Assembly (NCBI GenBank): GCA_031257015.1
Contig: JAIRPK010000054.1
Location: 1 to 34,601 of the forward strand
From: Tannerellaceae bacterium
Lineage (GTDB): Bacteria; Bacteroidota; Bacteroidia; Bacteroidales; Tannerellaceae
DNA: 34,601 bases
Direction: 5' to 3'
The stretch's first letter is position 1. Every line of letters begins with the position of its first letter. The position numbers were made by a program, and so were the translations under genes. Below are positions 1-9,252 of the stretch, piece by piece. The notes below the pieces were generated by a model, which was not told where the DNA came from, made no database searches, and was given only the letters and a program-made list of their open reading frames with translations.

Positions 1-10
1 CCCCTGTTTA

Positions 11-780
11 AGCATAGACGAAACTAGCCTTTCCCAAGATGAACTTTTGTGACCAACAGGCTAGGACATGGAAAGCAAGGTGCTTTAGTGGCTATGATAC
101 AGGGAACCGGGTCAGAGAACGTCATTTCCGCATTAGAGAAGATTCCACGATCCTTACGGCTGAAGGTGAAAGAGATTGCTCTTGACTTGTCTCCAACCAT
201 GCATCTGATAGCTAAAAGGGCTTGTCCTAACGCCACATCAGTAGCCGATAGATTTCATGTTCAACACCTGATGAATGATGCTATTAGTGATCTTCGGGTA
301 GATTAGCGCTGGCAGGCTATTGATTTGGAGAATAACGAAATCCAATTTTGCCAAAGAAGAAAAACGCAAACACAGACCTCATGTTTTTGAAAATGGAAAT
401 ACCCGCAAGCAGCGATTGGCCAGAAGCAGACATGTTGTAATGAAACATTTCAGCAAGTGGACTATAATCAGCAACAGAGAGCACGGATTCTATTCCGGGA
501 ATATCCGGCTATTGAAGAAGCCTACCGTGTATCCATGGCACTAACCGGAATCTATAATACAACAAGCGATAAACAGGTCGGCCTAACCCGACTGGCCGAT
601 GGTACGATAAAGTAGAGAAGCTTAACCTAAAGTTCTTTAAAAGCGTCATTGATACGATGCAAAACAACTACGGCATAATCGATAATCGCTCAACCAATGC
701 ATCCGCGGAATCTTTTAATGCTAAAGTGAAAGTTTTCAAGTCACAAGAGGTGTCAGAGATATTCTATTCTTTATTTTAGC
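11..780 (+). pseudogene. Decayed ISL3-family (ISAon1-like) transposase remnant
   Basis: Translation in shifting frames gives a continuous match to the DDE catalytic half of ISL3-type transposases of Bacteroidota. It opens with SIDETSLSQDELL (11-49), continues as GKQGALVAMIQGT and ADRFHVQHL (from 49), then HVFENGNTRKQRLARSR (from about 346), then ARILFREYPAIEEAYRVSMA (from about 465), and ends with IIDNRSTNASAESFNAKVKV (602-780). I see frameshifts near 50, 345, 465 and 600 and an in-frame TAG at 304-306. The conserved family ending (a GVRDI-FFLFRLTKIFA-like tail) is also scrambled after about 740. The N-terminal part is missing or lies left of the window. No terminal inverted repeat or target duplication is recognisable. 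The element is certainly inactive. Family assignment is from remembered motifs, not from a search. Confidence 0.85.
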
Positions 781-1300
781 CTAACTAAAAAGATTGAAAT
801 ACAGTTTTAAAACATGTCAGCTCTGAAAAAAACGCTATGGGATGTTCTGGCCTACCGTGATAGGAGAGGATTGTTGATTTTTTTTTGCAGCAGCCGTGCT
901 AAAATGGATGATTGTAATTCTAAAGTCCTTTTTAATTAACGCTGGAATCAATTTGGTAACAGGTATTAATAAATCGTTTAATGGGTTTGAGAGGCTGAAT
1001 ACTGCATCTATCTGTCCAATCAAACACTGACGCGGAAGTACAGCCAATTTTCTTAGATATTCTTGTTCTTCTTCCTCGGTTGCCTACTACTGCAAGAAGC
1101 ACTCCATTAAACTTGAGGGAGGAGATACTTCGGCTCAACAGTCTCGATTTTATTAAATCTTATGAGCGGCCTAGCTGAGTCGATCTCAGCAAATTTGCTT
1201 TGTGACCGTTTAGAAATGATGATAGTTTCGCATGAATTCAGGTTAATAAGTCTTAATATTAAGAATTTTATTCAGCGAATCATCGAAGCAATCAAAAAAA
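781..1300. other. Gene-free stretch between IS remnant and lipoprotein gene
   Basis: About 520 bases with only short open frames (60-70 codons on the minus strand around 835-1138) that have no recognisable motif, signal peptide or start context. It may hold the decayed 3' flank of the IS copy or another degraded gene. I see no RNA gene or terminator hairpin in it. Confidence 0.5.
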
Positions 1301-1304
1301 CGTT

Positions 1305-1312
1305 TAGTTTTG
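1305..1312 (+). promoter_or_regulatory. Candidate -7 element of the TPR lipoprotein gene
   Basis: TAGTTTTG matches the Bacteroidota -7 consensus TAnnTTTG and lies 90 bases before the chosen start codon at 1403. The -33 TTG is not convincing at the expected distance, so only the -7 half is supported. Confidence 0.45.
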
Positions 1313-1402
1313 CAAACGAAACTTATTAGTGACCAGAGTTGCATTGTACCACTTAAAAATAAATTAATAAAAAATAGTAACATTCTTAAAACTTACATCA
1401 AA

Positions 1403-3094
1403 ATGAGCAAAAAATATCTATTGCCACTCCTAATGCTGGCTATTATCGTAGCCTTTTCGTCTTGTTCAGGCAAATTGAATCCGTTAGCCGAAAAACATAT
1501 AAAGGCTACTCCACAGCCGCTAGAAGCTATCGGAGGTAAGGTTCCTGTAAGTATAGATGCGACCTTCCCTTCTAAATGGTTTAACAAAAATGCAGTAGTG
1601 ACTATTACTCCTGTTCTGCGTTATCAAGGTGGAGAAGCATGGGGGACAGCCTACACATTCCAAGGCGAGAAAGTGAAGGGTAACAATCAAACTATCTCCC
1701 AAAGTGCTGGAGGCAACGTAACATTGAAATCATTTTTCAACTACAAGCCGGAGATGAAAAAGTCCGAACTCTATCTTACCTTTGACGCTAAGCTTAAAGG
1801 AAAGACCATTCAACTGCCAGATATCAAAATCGGAGAGGGGGTTCTTGCTACCTCCGAACTAGCCAATGCAGCCACAGCTAAACCAGCTATTGGCCCCGAC
1901 AAATTTCAGCGCATAATTAAAGAGGCGCATGAAGCAAGTATCAAATTCCTCATCCAACAAGCTGAACTCCGCTCTAAGGAACTTGGAAAGCAGGAAGTTA
2001 AAGATTGGAAAAACTTGGTAAAGAATGCAGACGAAGCTCCAAACCAGAATGTAGCCGTTGAAATCTCTGCCTACGCTTCTCCTGACGGCGGTGTAAAACT
2101 AAATACCGGATTAGCAGAAAAACGCGAAGCTGCCACATCGAAGTTTGTCAGCCAAGAATTGAAAAGGGCAAAAATCAATGTGCCAGTGGATGCTCACTAT
2201 ACAGCTCAAGACTGGGATGGATTCCAAGAATTGGTATCCAAATCTAATATTCAGGATAAGGAGCTTGTACTTAGAGTTCTCTCAATGTATAAAGACCCAG
2301 AACAACGCGAGAAGGAAATAAAGAATATATCCTCCGTATTCAGTGTACTTGCCGACCAAATTCTTCCTGAATTGCGCCGCTCACGCTTAATTGCCAACGT
2401 TGAAATCATAGGCAAGTCGGACGACGAAATTAAGGCCTTGAGTAATAGCAATCCAAGAAGCCTCAGCGTCGAAGAATTGCTATATGCTGCCACTCTCACT
2501 AACAACGTCAATGATGTTGAAGCCATATATACGAAAGCCAGCCAGATTTTCCCCAACGACTATCGCACTTGGAACAATATTGGTGCACTTAGATTCCAAG
2601 CTGGTGACGTAACTAAAGCAGAAGAAATGTTTGTGAAAGCTAATGCCGTAAAGACTAATGCCGAAGCAAACATGAACCTAGGCCTTATCGCTCTTATTAA
2701 AGGTGAGCAAGATAAAGCACAACAACTCCTTGGTGGAGCAGCTGGCGTGCCTGAACTGAACGAAGCGTTAGGAATTTTATACCTGCGGCAAGGAGAATAT
2801 TCTAAAGCTGCCGCTTCGTTAGTTTCCGTAAAGAGTAATAATGCAGCAATAGCGCAAATTCTCACAAAAGACTACAGCAAGGCTCTCCAAACGCTCAATT
2901 CCGTTCCATATCCTAACGCAACGACCGATTATCTGAAAGCGATTGTCTCCGCACGCACGAATGATACAAACAACGTGGTTAGCAATCTAAAAGCTGCTAT
3001 AACCAAAGATCGTTCATTCATAAAGGAAGCTGCTAACGATATCGAATTTGCTAAATATATCACCAATGCCGATTTTAGCGCTCTCTTGAGATAA
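1403..3094 (+). CDS. TPR and OmpA-like outer-membrane lipoprotein
   Basis: A 563-aa protein. The frame is open upstream to 1310, but the ATG at 1403 gives a proper lipoprotein signal: MSKK, a hydrophobic core (LLPLLMLAIIVAF) and FSSC with Cys21 as the lipid-attachment residue. Residues about 25-150 form a beta-rich region typical of Bacteroidales surface lipoproteins. Residues about 215-260 contain VEISAYASPDGGVKLNTGLA followed by EKREAATSKF, which resembles the peptidoglycan-binding OmpA core (YxSPxG...N..LxxxRA). Residues about 360-500 hold TPR-like helices (WNNIGALRFQAGDVTKAEEM; NEALGILYLRQGEYSKAAAS). A role as an outer-membrane assembly or scaffold lipoprotein facing the periplasm is inferred from this architecture. 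The substrate is unknown. It is a single-gene unit ended by the terminator at 3109. Confidence 0.85.
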   Translation: MSKKYLLPLLMLAIIVAFSSCSGKLNPLAEKHIKATPQPLEAIGGKVPVSIDATFPSKWFNKNAVVTITPVLRYQGGEAWGTAYTFQGEKVKGNNQTISQSAGGNVTLKSFFNYKPEMKKSELYLTFDAKLKGKTIQLPDIKIGEGVLATSELANAATAKPAIGPDKFQRIIKEAHEASIKFLIQQAELRSKELGKQEVKDWKNLVKNADEAPNQNVAVEISAYASPDGGVKLNTGLAEKREAATSKFVSQELKRAKINVPVDAHYTAQDWDGFQELVSKSNIQDKELVLRVLSMYKDPEQREKEIKNISSVFSVLADQILPELRRSRLIANVEIIGKSDDEIKALSNSNPRSLSVEELLYAATLTNNVNDVEAIYTKASQIFPNDYRTWNNIGALRFQAGDVTKAEEMFVKANAVKTNAEANMNLGLIALIKGEQDKAQQLLGGAAGVPELNEALGILYLRQGEYSKAAASLVSVKSNNAAIAQILTKDYSKALQTLNSVPYPNATTDYLKAIVSARTNDTNNVVSNLKAAITKDRSFIKEAANDIEFAKYITNADFSALLR

Positions 3095-3108
3095 ATACAA
3101 TCTCTGAT

Positions 3109-3158
3109 AAAAAAAGACTGCCTTCTCTCCGAATAACGAGGGAAGGCAGTCCTTTTTT
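3109..3158. terminator. Bidirectional intrinsic terminator
   Basis: An approximately 15-bp stem (GACTGCCTTCTCTC against GAGGGAAGGCAGTC, one G-U pair) is flanked by A6-7 on the left and T6 on the right. It therefore terminates both the + strand lipoprotein gene (stop at 3094) and the convergent - strand glycosyltransferase gene (stop at 3160). Palindrome and U-tracts are read directly from the sequence. Confidence 0.93.
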
Positions 3159-3159
3159 A

Positions 3160-4215
3160 TTATGACAATCGTCTATATAGAAAAGAGTCGAGCATTGGCT
3201 GCAGGCGCATCCAAACTTCGGCAGTGCTGATGAGCGAAAAACGTTCGGAATATGTGGTGCCGATGAACTCAGATATATCGTCGGGTTCAATGCCCTGAAA
3301 GCGTTTGCATGCGTTGGGAAGCCAGACGGACTTGGATATGCTGGGAGGATAAATGGCGAAAGAAGGTATGTCCAGTGCTTGGGATAAATGCCGAGGGCCG
3401 CCTTCATTGCCGAAAAAAAAGGAGGAAACAGCTATCATGGCAGCCAACTCGCGCAATGTCCGGGCATAAATATTAACAAATACACGTGGGGGAGTATTCA
3501 TCAGACAGCAGATGTCGCCTGCTATACGCTTCTCAGCCTCGCCGCTGAAATTGAAAACAAGTTGAACGTCGACATAGCGCTCAAGAATAAGGCGGAGGGT
3601 CGCGACCATTTGCGCCCTGTCCCACTCCTTATGGGCAATCCGCGTCGCCACTGCACATACGATGATCGGCTTGGAAAAGTCGATTCCGCTGGCTTCCATC
3701 GTTCGACGAAAATCATATTTTTCTTCCTCAGTGACATATATCTTGAAAATTCGTTCATAACAAATGGAGAAGCGATGTTCCAATGGACGGAGCAGTTGTA
3801 GCGTGCGGCAAACCTCGTCAGCTCCAAGCTGATTGCAATCCGTACGGTAATTATGTATCCAACGATTATAACTTTTCCGCAAACCGAGTCGGAGGGGGGA
3901 GCGGAGCGAAAAAAGAGCAAAGGGTAGCGTCTTGAATGTCGAACGGGTATCTACAATCATGTCGTAATGACCTTCGCGCATTATGCGACGAACTTTTGCA
4001 AGATAACGCTTACTGTTGCTTTGATCCTCACGACTGAAAATGATGAGCCTATCAATGGCAGGATGCCCTTCAAAAAGCGGGGCTATTTCTTCATTCAACA
4101 CATAGTCCACCTGTGAATCGGCAAAACTAGCCTTCAAAGTAGAACACAAAACAGATGAGAGTATTGCATCGCCAACCCTCCTGAATCGGATGACGATTAT
4201 TTTTCGTATGCACAT
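3160..4215 (-). CDS. Glycosyltransferase family 9 (heptosyltransferase-like)
   Basis: A 351-aa soluble protein. The N-terminus KIIVIRFRRVGDAILSSVL is the GT9 acceptor-side signature (xVIRxxxxGDxxLxxPxl), and FFFGNEGGPRHLSQALDIPS at about 265-285 is the donor-side signature (GnDtGpxHlAaAlgxP). The spacing and length fit the ADP-heptose:LPS heptosyltransferase superfamily. The donor-side Asp of other members is Glu here (GNEGG), so the sugar donor may not be ADP-heptose. It would act on the cytoplasmic face of the inner membrane in LPS core or other glycan assembly. The start at 4215 lies 5 bases after the stop of the barrel-protein gene, so the two are probably co-transcribed. The shared terminator is at 3109-3158. 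Confidence 0.88.
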   Translation of the reverse strand: MCIRKIIVIRFRRVGDAILSSVLCSTLKASFADSQVDYVLNEEIAPLFEGHPAIDRLIIFSREDQSNSKRYLAKVRRIMREGHYDMIVDTRSTFKTLPFALFSLRSPLRLGLRKSYNRWIHNYRTDCNQLGADEVCRTLQLLRPLEHRFSICYERIFKIYVTEEEKYDFRRTMEASGIDFSKPIIVCAVATRIAHKEWDRAQMVATLRLILERYVDVQLVFNFSGEAEKRIAGDICCLMNTPPRVFVNIYARTLRELAAMIAVSSFFFGNEGGPRHLSQALDIPSFAIYPPSISKSVWLPNACKRFQGIEPDDISEFIGTTYSERFSLISTAEVWMRLQPMLDSFLYRRLS

Positions 4216-4220
4216 AATAA

Positions 4221-4862
4221 TTAACGGAAAAAGTACCCTAATGAAAAGGTAATATTATTCTGATAAACAGGGCTGTCGTTCCCCAACGTCCTCTCCCGAC
4301 GGTCAATGATGCCGCTGAGAGACGCTATCTGAAAAAAAGCGCCCTTAAACTCGACGCTGATACCGCTGTTCACAGCGAAATCAAAAGCCTTGACCAGAGC
4401 TTGCTCATCGCTACTGCTAGCCTCAGTATCGGATTGCTCAACAACAAGCCGATCTTTGAAATGAAAATCAAATGCAGGTCCCAAGAAAATGATCAACTTT
4501 ACGCCTGAAATTGGAATATTATATGCCAAGTTGAATGAAGGCTGCAAGGAATAGCCCTTAAAATTATTAAGCCAGGCATACGATTCGTCGTCGTCAACAC
4601 CAGAAACAAAATTGCCTCCTTGATAAACCAGTGCCACCTCCGGACGGAATGAAAATCGACGGTAGAACGGAATGTCTAGCAATCCGGCAACGCTGCCACC
4701 AATCTTCCATCCTGACCGATAATAAAGGTCCATCTGTTGAACCATAGACGTATGCGACAAGCCAGTCCGCACGCCCCACGACAACTGCGACCAAGCCTGA
4801 GGCACGCCGACGAGCAGCAAGGCGGCGATTATGTTCCACTTATGTATTTTTTTTGTTTTCAT
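4221..4862 (-). CDS. PorT-like outer-membrane beta-barrel protein
   Basis: A 213-aa protein read from the ATG at 4862 (MKTKKIHKW). This start puts a Sec signal peptide first (core NIIAALLLVGVPQAWS, cleavage after AWS). The open frame extends 11 codons further to a TTG, but those codons overlap the promoter. The mature part alternates polar and hydrophobic residues in strands (LSWGVRTGLSHTSM, FSFRPEVALVYQGG, LQPSFNLAYNIPI, VKLIIFLGPAFDF) and ends in a C-terminal Phe-Arg after aromatic strand NITFSLGYFF. This matches the outer-membrane beta-barrel family that includes PorT (PF13568-type). Function is not known. Pairing with a GT9 glycosyltransferase suggests an envelope role. Confidence 0.85.
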   Translation of the reverse strand: MKTKKIHKWNIIAALLLVGVPQAWSQLSWGVRTGLSHTSMVQQMDLYYRSGWKIGGSVAGLLDIPFYRRFSFRPEVALVYQGGNFVSGVDDDESYAWLNNFKGYSLQPSFNLAYNIPISGVKLIIFLGPAFDFHFKDRLVVEQSDTEASSSDEQALVKAFDFAVNSGISVEFKGAFFQIASLSGIIDRRERTLGNDSPVYQNNITFSLGYFFR

Positions 4863-4866
4863 TCTA

Positions 4867-4896
4867 CAAATATATAAAATCATTGCTGTCCACAAA
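4867..4896 (-). promoter_or_regulatory. Promoter of barrel protein/GT9 operon
   Basis: On the minus strand TTTG (4896-4893), 18 bases, then TATATTTG (4874-4867), a good Bacteroidota promoter. The -7 box ends only 4 bases before the ATG at 4862, so transcription would start at or next to the start codon, implying a leaderless or nearly leaderless mRNA. Confidence 0.6.
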
Positions 4897-5789
4897 CTCC
4901 CAAAACAGGCTTAATTTGTATTACAAATCATTTAATTATTATCATTTATCAAAAATAACATTCTTGTGTTTCCGTAGAAAATTGATTTGCTCTTCCTGCT
5001 AATTTGCTCTTCCCCGACGAAGACAAGTTTTTTCGCAAGCACAAGGAGGCTGCAAATAAAAACCGTAAAAGAAATATAATACTTATGAACTGCTCAAGAA
5101 CTGTTTTTGAGTTTGGCTATCGACTGTGGTTTATGCCCAAATCGCCTCTGCTTTTAATTCAGTAATATCCCCCTACTCTATCATGAATAAATTTCTATTA
5201 ATCCAAATTGATTCAAGAGTTGAAAAGCATTAATAAAATGATGTTCGGAGAGAATAAAAATGCACATAATTATTCTCTGCTTATCTCCTGCAAAAGAATC
5301 TAACGCATTATACAATGTCACGCAATTTTTCGAGAACGATTTATTACAGGGGACTGGGAATTTCTTAAAATTAGTTTTGCCAAAGTTTATGCAGAAAAAA
5401 AAACGTCAAGTTTAAATTAAAAAATGTTCATTTTGCCAACAGAGCCGAACGATAAAAAAACATTTTTAAGAAGTCTTTGACAAAACTCATATTATCTGCA
5501 TATGTTCGCAAACAAGCGCTATATTCCAAGCCGCCAACCTAAAAAGGAAATCCCACAGGTGCAATCAAACAGTAGAGAACGGATTTGTACACGTTTACGA
5601 GCTTAGCCTGCACAATATATAAAATGAGAAAAATTTCGGAGGAGACAAAGAATACAGAGCATCAGACACATTGACAATAATCCCACATTAAATAAAAAAT
5701 CAAGCGAATAACAGCACGGGAGCATGAATAGTCGCATCCGCAATCATCATCTATCCTAACTTATTCAAAATCGCAAGATAATAAACACA
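4897..5789. other. AT-rich intergenic region, no gene recognised
   Basis: No open frame of useful length on either strand. There are two similar promoter-like spots (TAGTTTTGCCAA near 5373 and CATTTTGCCAA near 5425) without downstream genes. I cannot identify an RNA or a mobile element here. From about 5748 the sequence grades into the 42-bp repeat array. Confidence 0.5.
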
Positions 5790-6083
5790 ATCCTGTGGTT
5801 TAATGAGTACATATAAGAATATACAATATATTCTAATTCGTTTAATTATTATATGTTGATATATATAATGTCATTTAACTGGTTGAATAAGTTTATCTTA
5901 TTATACAATAATATCTTTAATCGGTTGAATTAGCATATTACGCTTTATATAATATCTTTTAACTGATAAAATTAATATATATCAGTCTGTACTATATAAT
6001 TTAATTGATTAAATGAATATATATTATTCTTAATAATATCATTCAATCAATTAAACTACTCTATTATTATTTACATAAGATGA
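5790..6083. repeat. Degenerate 42-bp AT-rich tandem repeat with dyads (array D)
   Basis: Seven consecutive units start at 5790, 5832, 5874, 5916, 5958, 6000 and 6042, each exactly 42 bp with no indel. Each starts with a dyad of the form TTTAAY-NN-RTTRAA (6000: TTTAATTGATTAAA, perfect; 5874: TTTAACTGGTTGAA; 5916: TTTAATCGGTTGAA; 6042: TTCAATCAATTAAA). An AT-rich linker follows that often ends in ATATAATATC. An eighth weak unit may precede at 5748, and a half unit follows at 6084. The first unit has only the right half of the dyad. The 42 bp equal four turns of B-DNA. No coding frame spans it. It could be an operator, iteron or architectural-protein array. Confidence 0.75.
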
Positions 6084-6800
6084 TTTAATTACCCAAAAGG
6101 CTTCAATAATGGCGAATTTCATGGCAGCGGCTAGCCGAAAGGCCTCCGGAGAGAGGTGTTGAGAGCGAGATTGTAGCGTGTTAAGATTGCAGAGAGGCGC
6201 ATAAAGGGAAGGATGTTCAGGCTTGTCATAGCTATTCAAGTATTTCAGGCAAAACAAAAAAGGATGCTTTAAATATACCGTTGCCTAGATAAATCTCTAT
6301 CTTTTGAGCATAACGTCCTCGCTATTAAATATAAAATTTCAGTTTGGTGGGTACGAACAAAATGTAAAAGACGCTGCAAAGCATGGACAAAACAGTTGCA
6401 GAATATTGACGGTGGATTTATAACGAAAACAGGCTTCATTTCATATCGCAATCCCCAATTACACATGGAAACTTCTAAAAATCGCTTTTGCTTCGTTGCT
6501 ACACGTCTGAAAAATGCTCATTCCTTAAAGTAAACTCTGTTTTTACCTCTGTCACAGGTATCAAAAAATATGATTTTAAGAAAAATCAATAAATTATACA
6601 AGTCTTCTCCTCAAAATAAAAAGTATCGGCATCAATTTATTCAAAATCATGAATCAAACAAAGAAAAATCAGGCTTACGGATATGCCGAATCAGAACAGC
6701 TTCAAACTAAAAACGGCGTGCCAGACAAAAAACGAGGTTCTAGCAACAAATCCCGAATAAAAAGCTTATTAAGATAGATTTTTCGAGAAAAACTGTGTAA
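6084..6800. other. Intergenic region upstream of rho, no confident gene
   Basis: Two short minus-strand open frames (6051-6257, 68 codons, and 6269-6466, 65 codons) occur here. The first includes a locally GC-rich stretch (6110-6240) that stands out from the AT-rich surroundings and may be a fragment of a former gene. Neither has a recognisable domain, signal peptide or promoter, so I do not call them genes. Confidence 0.45.
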
Positions 6801-6815
6801 ATACCAAATAATTGT

Positions 6816-6823
6816 TATCTTTG
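6816..6823 (+). promoter_or_regulatory. -7 element of the rho promoter
   Basis: TATCTTTG is an exact TAnnTTTG match. The -33 region at the expected distance (ACTGTG near 6792) is poor. Transcription from about 6829 would give a leader of roughly 165 nt before the ATG at 6997. Confidence 0.6.
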
Positions 6824-6828
6824 CAGCG

Positions 6829-6996
6829 ATTATTCCGCAAGATAGCTACCGGATGATTCAATCAGGTGGACAATCCCAGGACCCATTTTAACAAATTATA
6901 TCAATAAAATAAATTTTAAGATTGAAATCGTGCTAATGCAGAAGAAGCAGAATTCATGCTGTGACTAAGATTTACAATCATTCAAATTTCGTAAAT
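6829..6996 (+). promoter_or_regulatory. Long 5' leader of rho
   Basis: About 165 nt of untranslated leader lie between the promoter and the chosen start. It contains small complementary segments (GGATGATT at 6852-6859 against AATCC at 6873-6877) and a C-rich patch (CCCAGGACCCA). Rho is autoregulated through its leader in Escherichia coli. Similar control here is only an inference from leader length. Confidence 0.35.
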
Positions 6997-9231
6997 ATGC
7001 AAAAGTATAATATTCTTGACCTCAATGGGATGCTCTTGCCTGAACTCCAAAAGATAGCGGGCGAGTTAGGTATTAAGAAAATTAATTCCCTAAAAAAAGA
7101 CGAACTCATCTATCTCATTCTAGATGAGCAAGCCATATCAATAGCCGGCATACATGCCGAAAAAGCCAAGGAAAAAGAAGCTCAAAAAAACAAGGAAAAA
7201 GAACAACGAAAAGCGGAGAAGAAAGCCTTAGCCTTGCAACTGCAACAACAGGCTCGTAAAAACGCTAAAGCAAAAAACCAACAGCCTTCAAAGCCTGCCA
7301 TAGAAGAAAAAAAGAAAGAAACATTAATTTCATCACCCATGATTGAAGATTCATCAAAAACGGAAATCACAGCGTCAACTGAACCTGTACGAAAAGAGAC
7401 GTCCATCTCCGCATCAGCCCCAATAATAAACGTTCCTGCAATGAAAATCCTGGTGCCACCATCCATGACGGAAACTCCAAGCATGGATATGACGGAAGAA
7501 GAACTGTCCGAGGAATCCAAACCTCTTGAACAACGTAAAAAGAGAAACCGAATAGAAAAAAATGAAAGAGTTGCAACCGCAACACTCCCTGACAACCCAA
7601 ATGCTGAAGCAGTAGTGTCGAAAGTCTCACTACCGTCTCTGCCAGCTACTTCGTCTCCCAAAATCCAGCCGCTCATAACATTGTCAGGAACAGTTACTCT
7701 TAACCCCTCGCCGGTCGTCCCCCCAGTTGTAACACCGCCTCAACCACAGGCGACTGCTCTGGTTAAGCCCATGCTGCCCCCAGTAGTGGCCGAATATGAG
7801 GACGACGATGCTCAAGAACCGTTCCCTGAACAGAAACAGGAAGAAATCGTGGCGGAAACCACACCAAAAGAAGAAACCGTAGCAACTCCGCAGCAGCAAC
7901 CGGAAGAAAAAAAACGAGTCGTATTCAAACATCCAACCGCCAATTCTCTCCTCGATCAAATCTTCCCCTTCACCCCGGCAACTCCCCCAAATCCTCCCAA
8001 AAAGCCCAAAGAGCAACAACAGCAGGGCAAACAACAAAACCAACAGCAGCCTCAACAACAGCAACCTGCAAATACCCCTGCACAAGACAAATCGCACGAA
8101 TTTGAAGGCATACTCATCGGCACAGGCGTACTCGAAATCATGTCGGATGGTTACGGATTCCTCCGCTCATCAGACTATAATTACCTCACATCGCCAGATG
8201 ACGTATATGTATCACAAGCCCAAATCAAACTATGCGGGCTGCGCACGGGAGATATAGTAGAAGGCCCGATTCGTCCGCCGAAAGAAGGCGAAAAATACTT
8301 CCCCCTCGTCAAAGTAGATCGAATCAACGGACGTGCTCCGGAAGAAGTTCGCGACCGTGTCCCCTTCGACCACCTCACACCACTCTTTCCCGACGAGAAA
8401 TTCATGCTCACCGCCCGCAAATCAACAAAAGTATATGACCACATCGCCGTAAGAGTTGTAGATCTGTTCTCGCCCATCGGCAAAGGTCAACGAGGACTAA
8501 TCGTAGCCCAGCCAAAGACAGGCAAAACAATGCTGCTTAAAGACATTGCCAATGCAATCGCTGCTAACCATCCGGAAGTATATATGATCATCCTCCTAAT
8601 CGACGAACGTCCGGAAGAAGTTACCGACATGGCTCGCAGCGTCGATGCGGAAGTCATCGCCTCTACCTTTGACGAGCCGGCAGACCGCCACGTCAAAATA
8701 GCCGAAATCGTCCTGAATAAAGCCAAACGCATGGTCGAATGTGGCCACGACGTCGTTATCCTGCTGGACTCAATCACACGCCTGGCACGCGCTTACAATA
8801 CCGTCCAGCCAGCCTCTGGCAAAGTGCTATCCGGCGGCGTCGATGCCAACGCACTCCAAAAACCAAAACGCTTCTTTGGAGCAGCACGCAACATAGAGAA
8901 TGGCGGAAGCCTCACAATCCTGGCAACAGCCCTGACAGAAACAGGCTCTAAAATGGACGACGTAATCTTTGAAGAATTTAAGGGAACAGGCAACATGGAA
9001 TTGCAACTCGACCGAAAACTATCCAACAAGCGCATCTATCCGGCCGTGGACATAATCGCCTCCAGCACACGCCGAGACGACCTCCTTCAGGACGAAAATA
9101 CAGTGAACCGCATGTGGATACTCCGCAAATACCTGTCTGATATGACACCTATCGAAGCGATGGAATTTGTTAAGAAACGGATGGAACAAACCTACGACAA
9201 TATGGAATTTTTAGCATCCATGAACGGTTAA
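6997..9231 (+). CDS. rho: Transcription termination factor Rho with long disordered insert
   Basis: A 744-aa RNA-dependent ATPase/helicase that ends transcription. The ATG at 6997 ([18 protein letters not shown]) is chosen because the Rho N-terminal helical domain begins there; a GTG 12 codons upstream is also open. Domains are: Rho_N at 1-45; an insert of about 320 residues (46-366), first Lys/Glu-rich, then Pro/Ser-rich, ending in a Gln-rich tract ([17 protein letters not shown]); a cold-shock-like RNA-binding domain at about 367-450 ([15 protein letters not shown]); and a RecA-like motor with Walker A AQPKTGKT (504-511), Walker B VVILLDS (Asp591) and the Q/R loops ([29 protein letters not shown]). 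The insert is far longer than in E. coli Rho (419 aa total) but is characteristic of Bacteroidales. The gene ends inside its own intrinsic terminator. Confidence 0.98.
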   Translation: MQKYNILDLNGMLLPELQKIAGELGIKKINSLKKDELIYLILDEQAISIAGIHAEKAKEKEAQKNKEKEQRKAEKKALALQLQQQARKNAKAKNQQPSKPAIEEKKKETLISSPMIEDSSKTEITASTEPVRKETSISASAPIINVPAMKILVPPSMTETPSMDMTEEELSEESKPLEQRKKRNRIEKNERVATATLPDNPNAEAVVSKVSLPSLPATSSPKIQPLITLSGTVTLNPSPVVPPVVTPPQPQATALVKPMLPPVVAEYEDDDAQEPFPEQKQEEIVAETTPKEETVATPQQQPEEKKRVVFKHPTANSLLDQIFPFTPATPPNPPKKPKEQQQQGKQQNQQQPQQQQPANTPAQDKSHEFEGILIGTGVLEIMSDGYGFLRSSDYNYLTSPDDVYVSQAQIKLCGLRTGDIVEGPIRPPKEGEKYFPLVKVDRINGRAPEEVRDRVPFDHLTPLFPDEKFMLTARKSTKVYDHIAVRVVDLFSPIGKGQRGLIVAQPKTGKTMLLKDIANAIAANHPEVYMIILLIDERPEEVTDMARSVDAEVIASTFDEPADRHVKIAEIVLNKAKRMVECGHDVVILLDSITRLARAYNTVQPASGKVLSGGVDANALQKPKRFFGAARNIENGGSLTILATALTETGSKMDDVIFEEFKGTGNMELQLDRKLSNKRIYPAVDIIASSTRRDDLLQDENTVNRMWILRKYLSDMTPIEAMEFVKKRMEQTYDNMEFLASMNG

Positions 9232-9251
9232 CCCCGTTCATGGATTTTTTT
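9216..9251 (+). terminator. Intrinsic terminator overlapping the rho stop codon
   Basis: A perfect 12-bp stem (ATCCATGAACGG at 9216-9227 pairing with CCGTTCATGGAT at 9234-9245) with a 6-nt loop is followed by T7. The last four codons of rho form the 5' arm and the TAA stop (9229-9231) sits in the loop. Confidence 0.95.
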
Positions 9252-9252
9252 G

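Noticed and set aside
835..1138. Small minus-strand genes after the IS remnant
   Set aside because: Frames of 68-70 codons overlap one another, lack any motif, and lie in a decayed region.
6961..6996. GTG at 6961 as the rho start
   Set aside because: The conserved Rho N-terminal domain begins at the ATG at 6997, and the 12 extra residues match nothing in the family.
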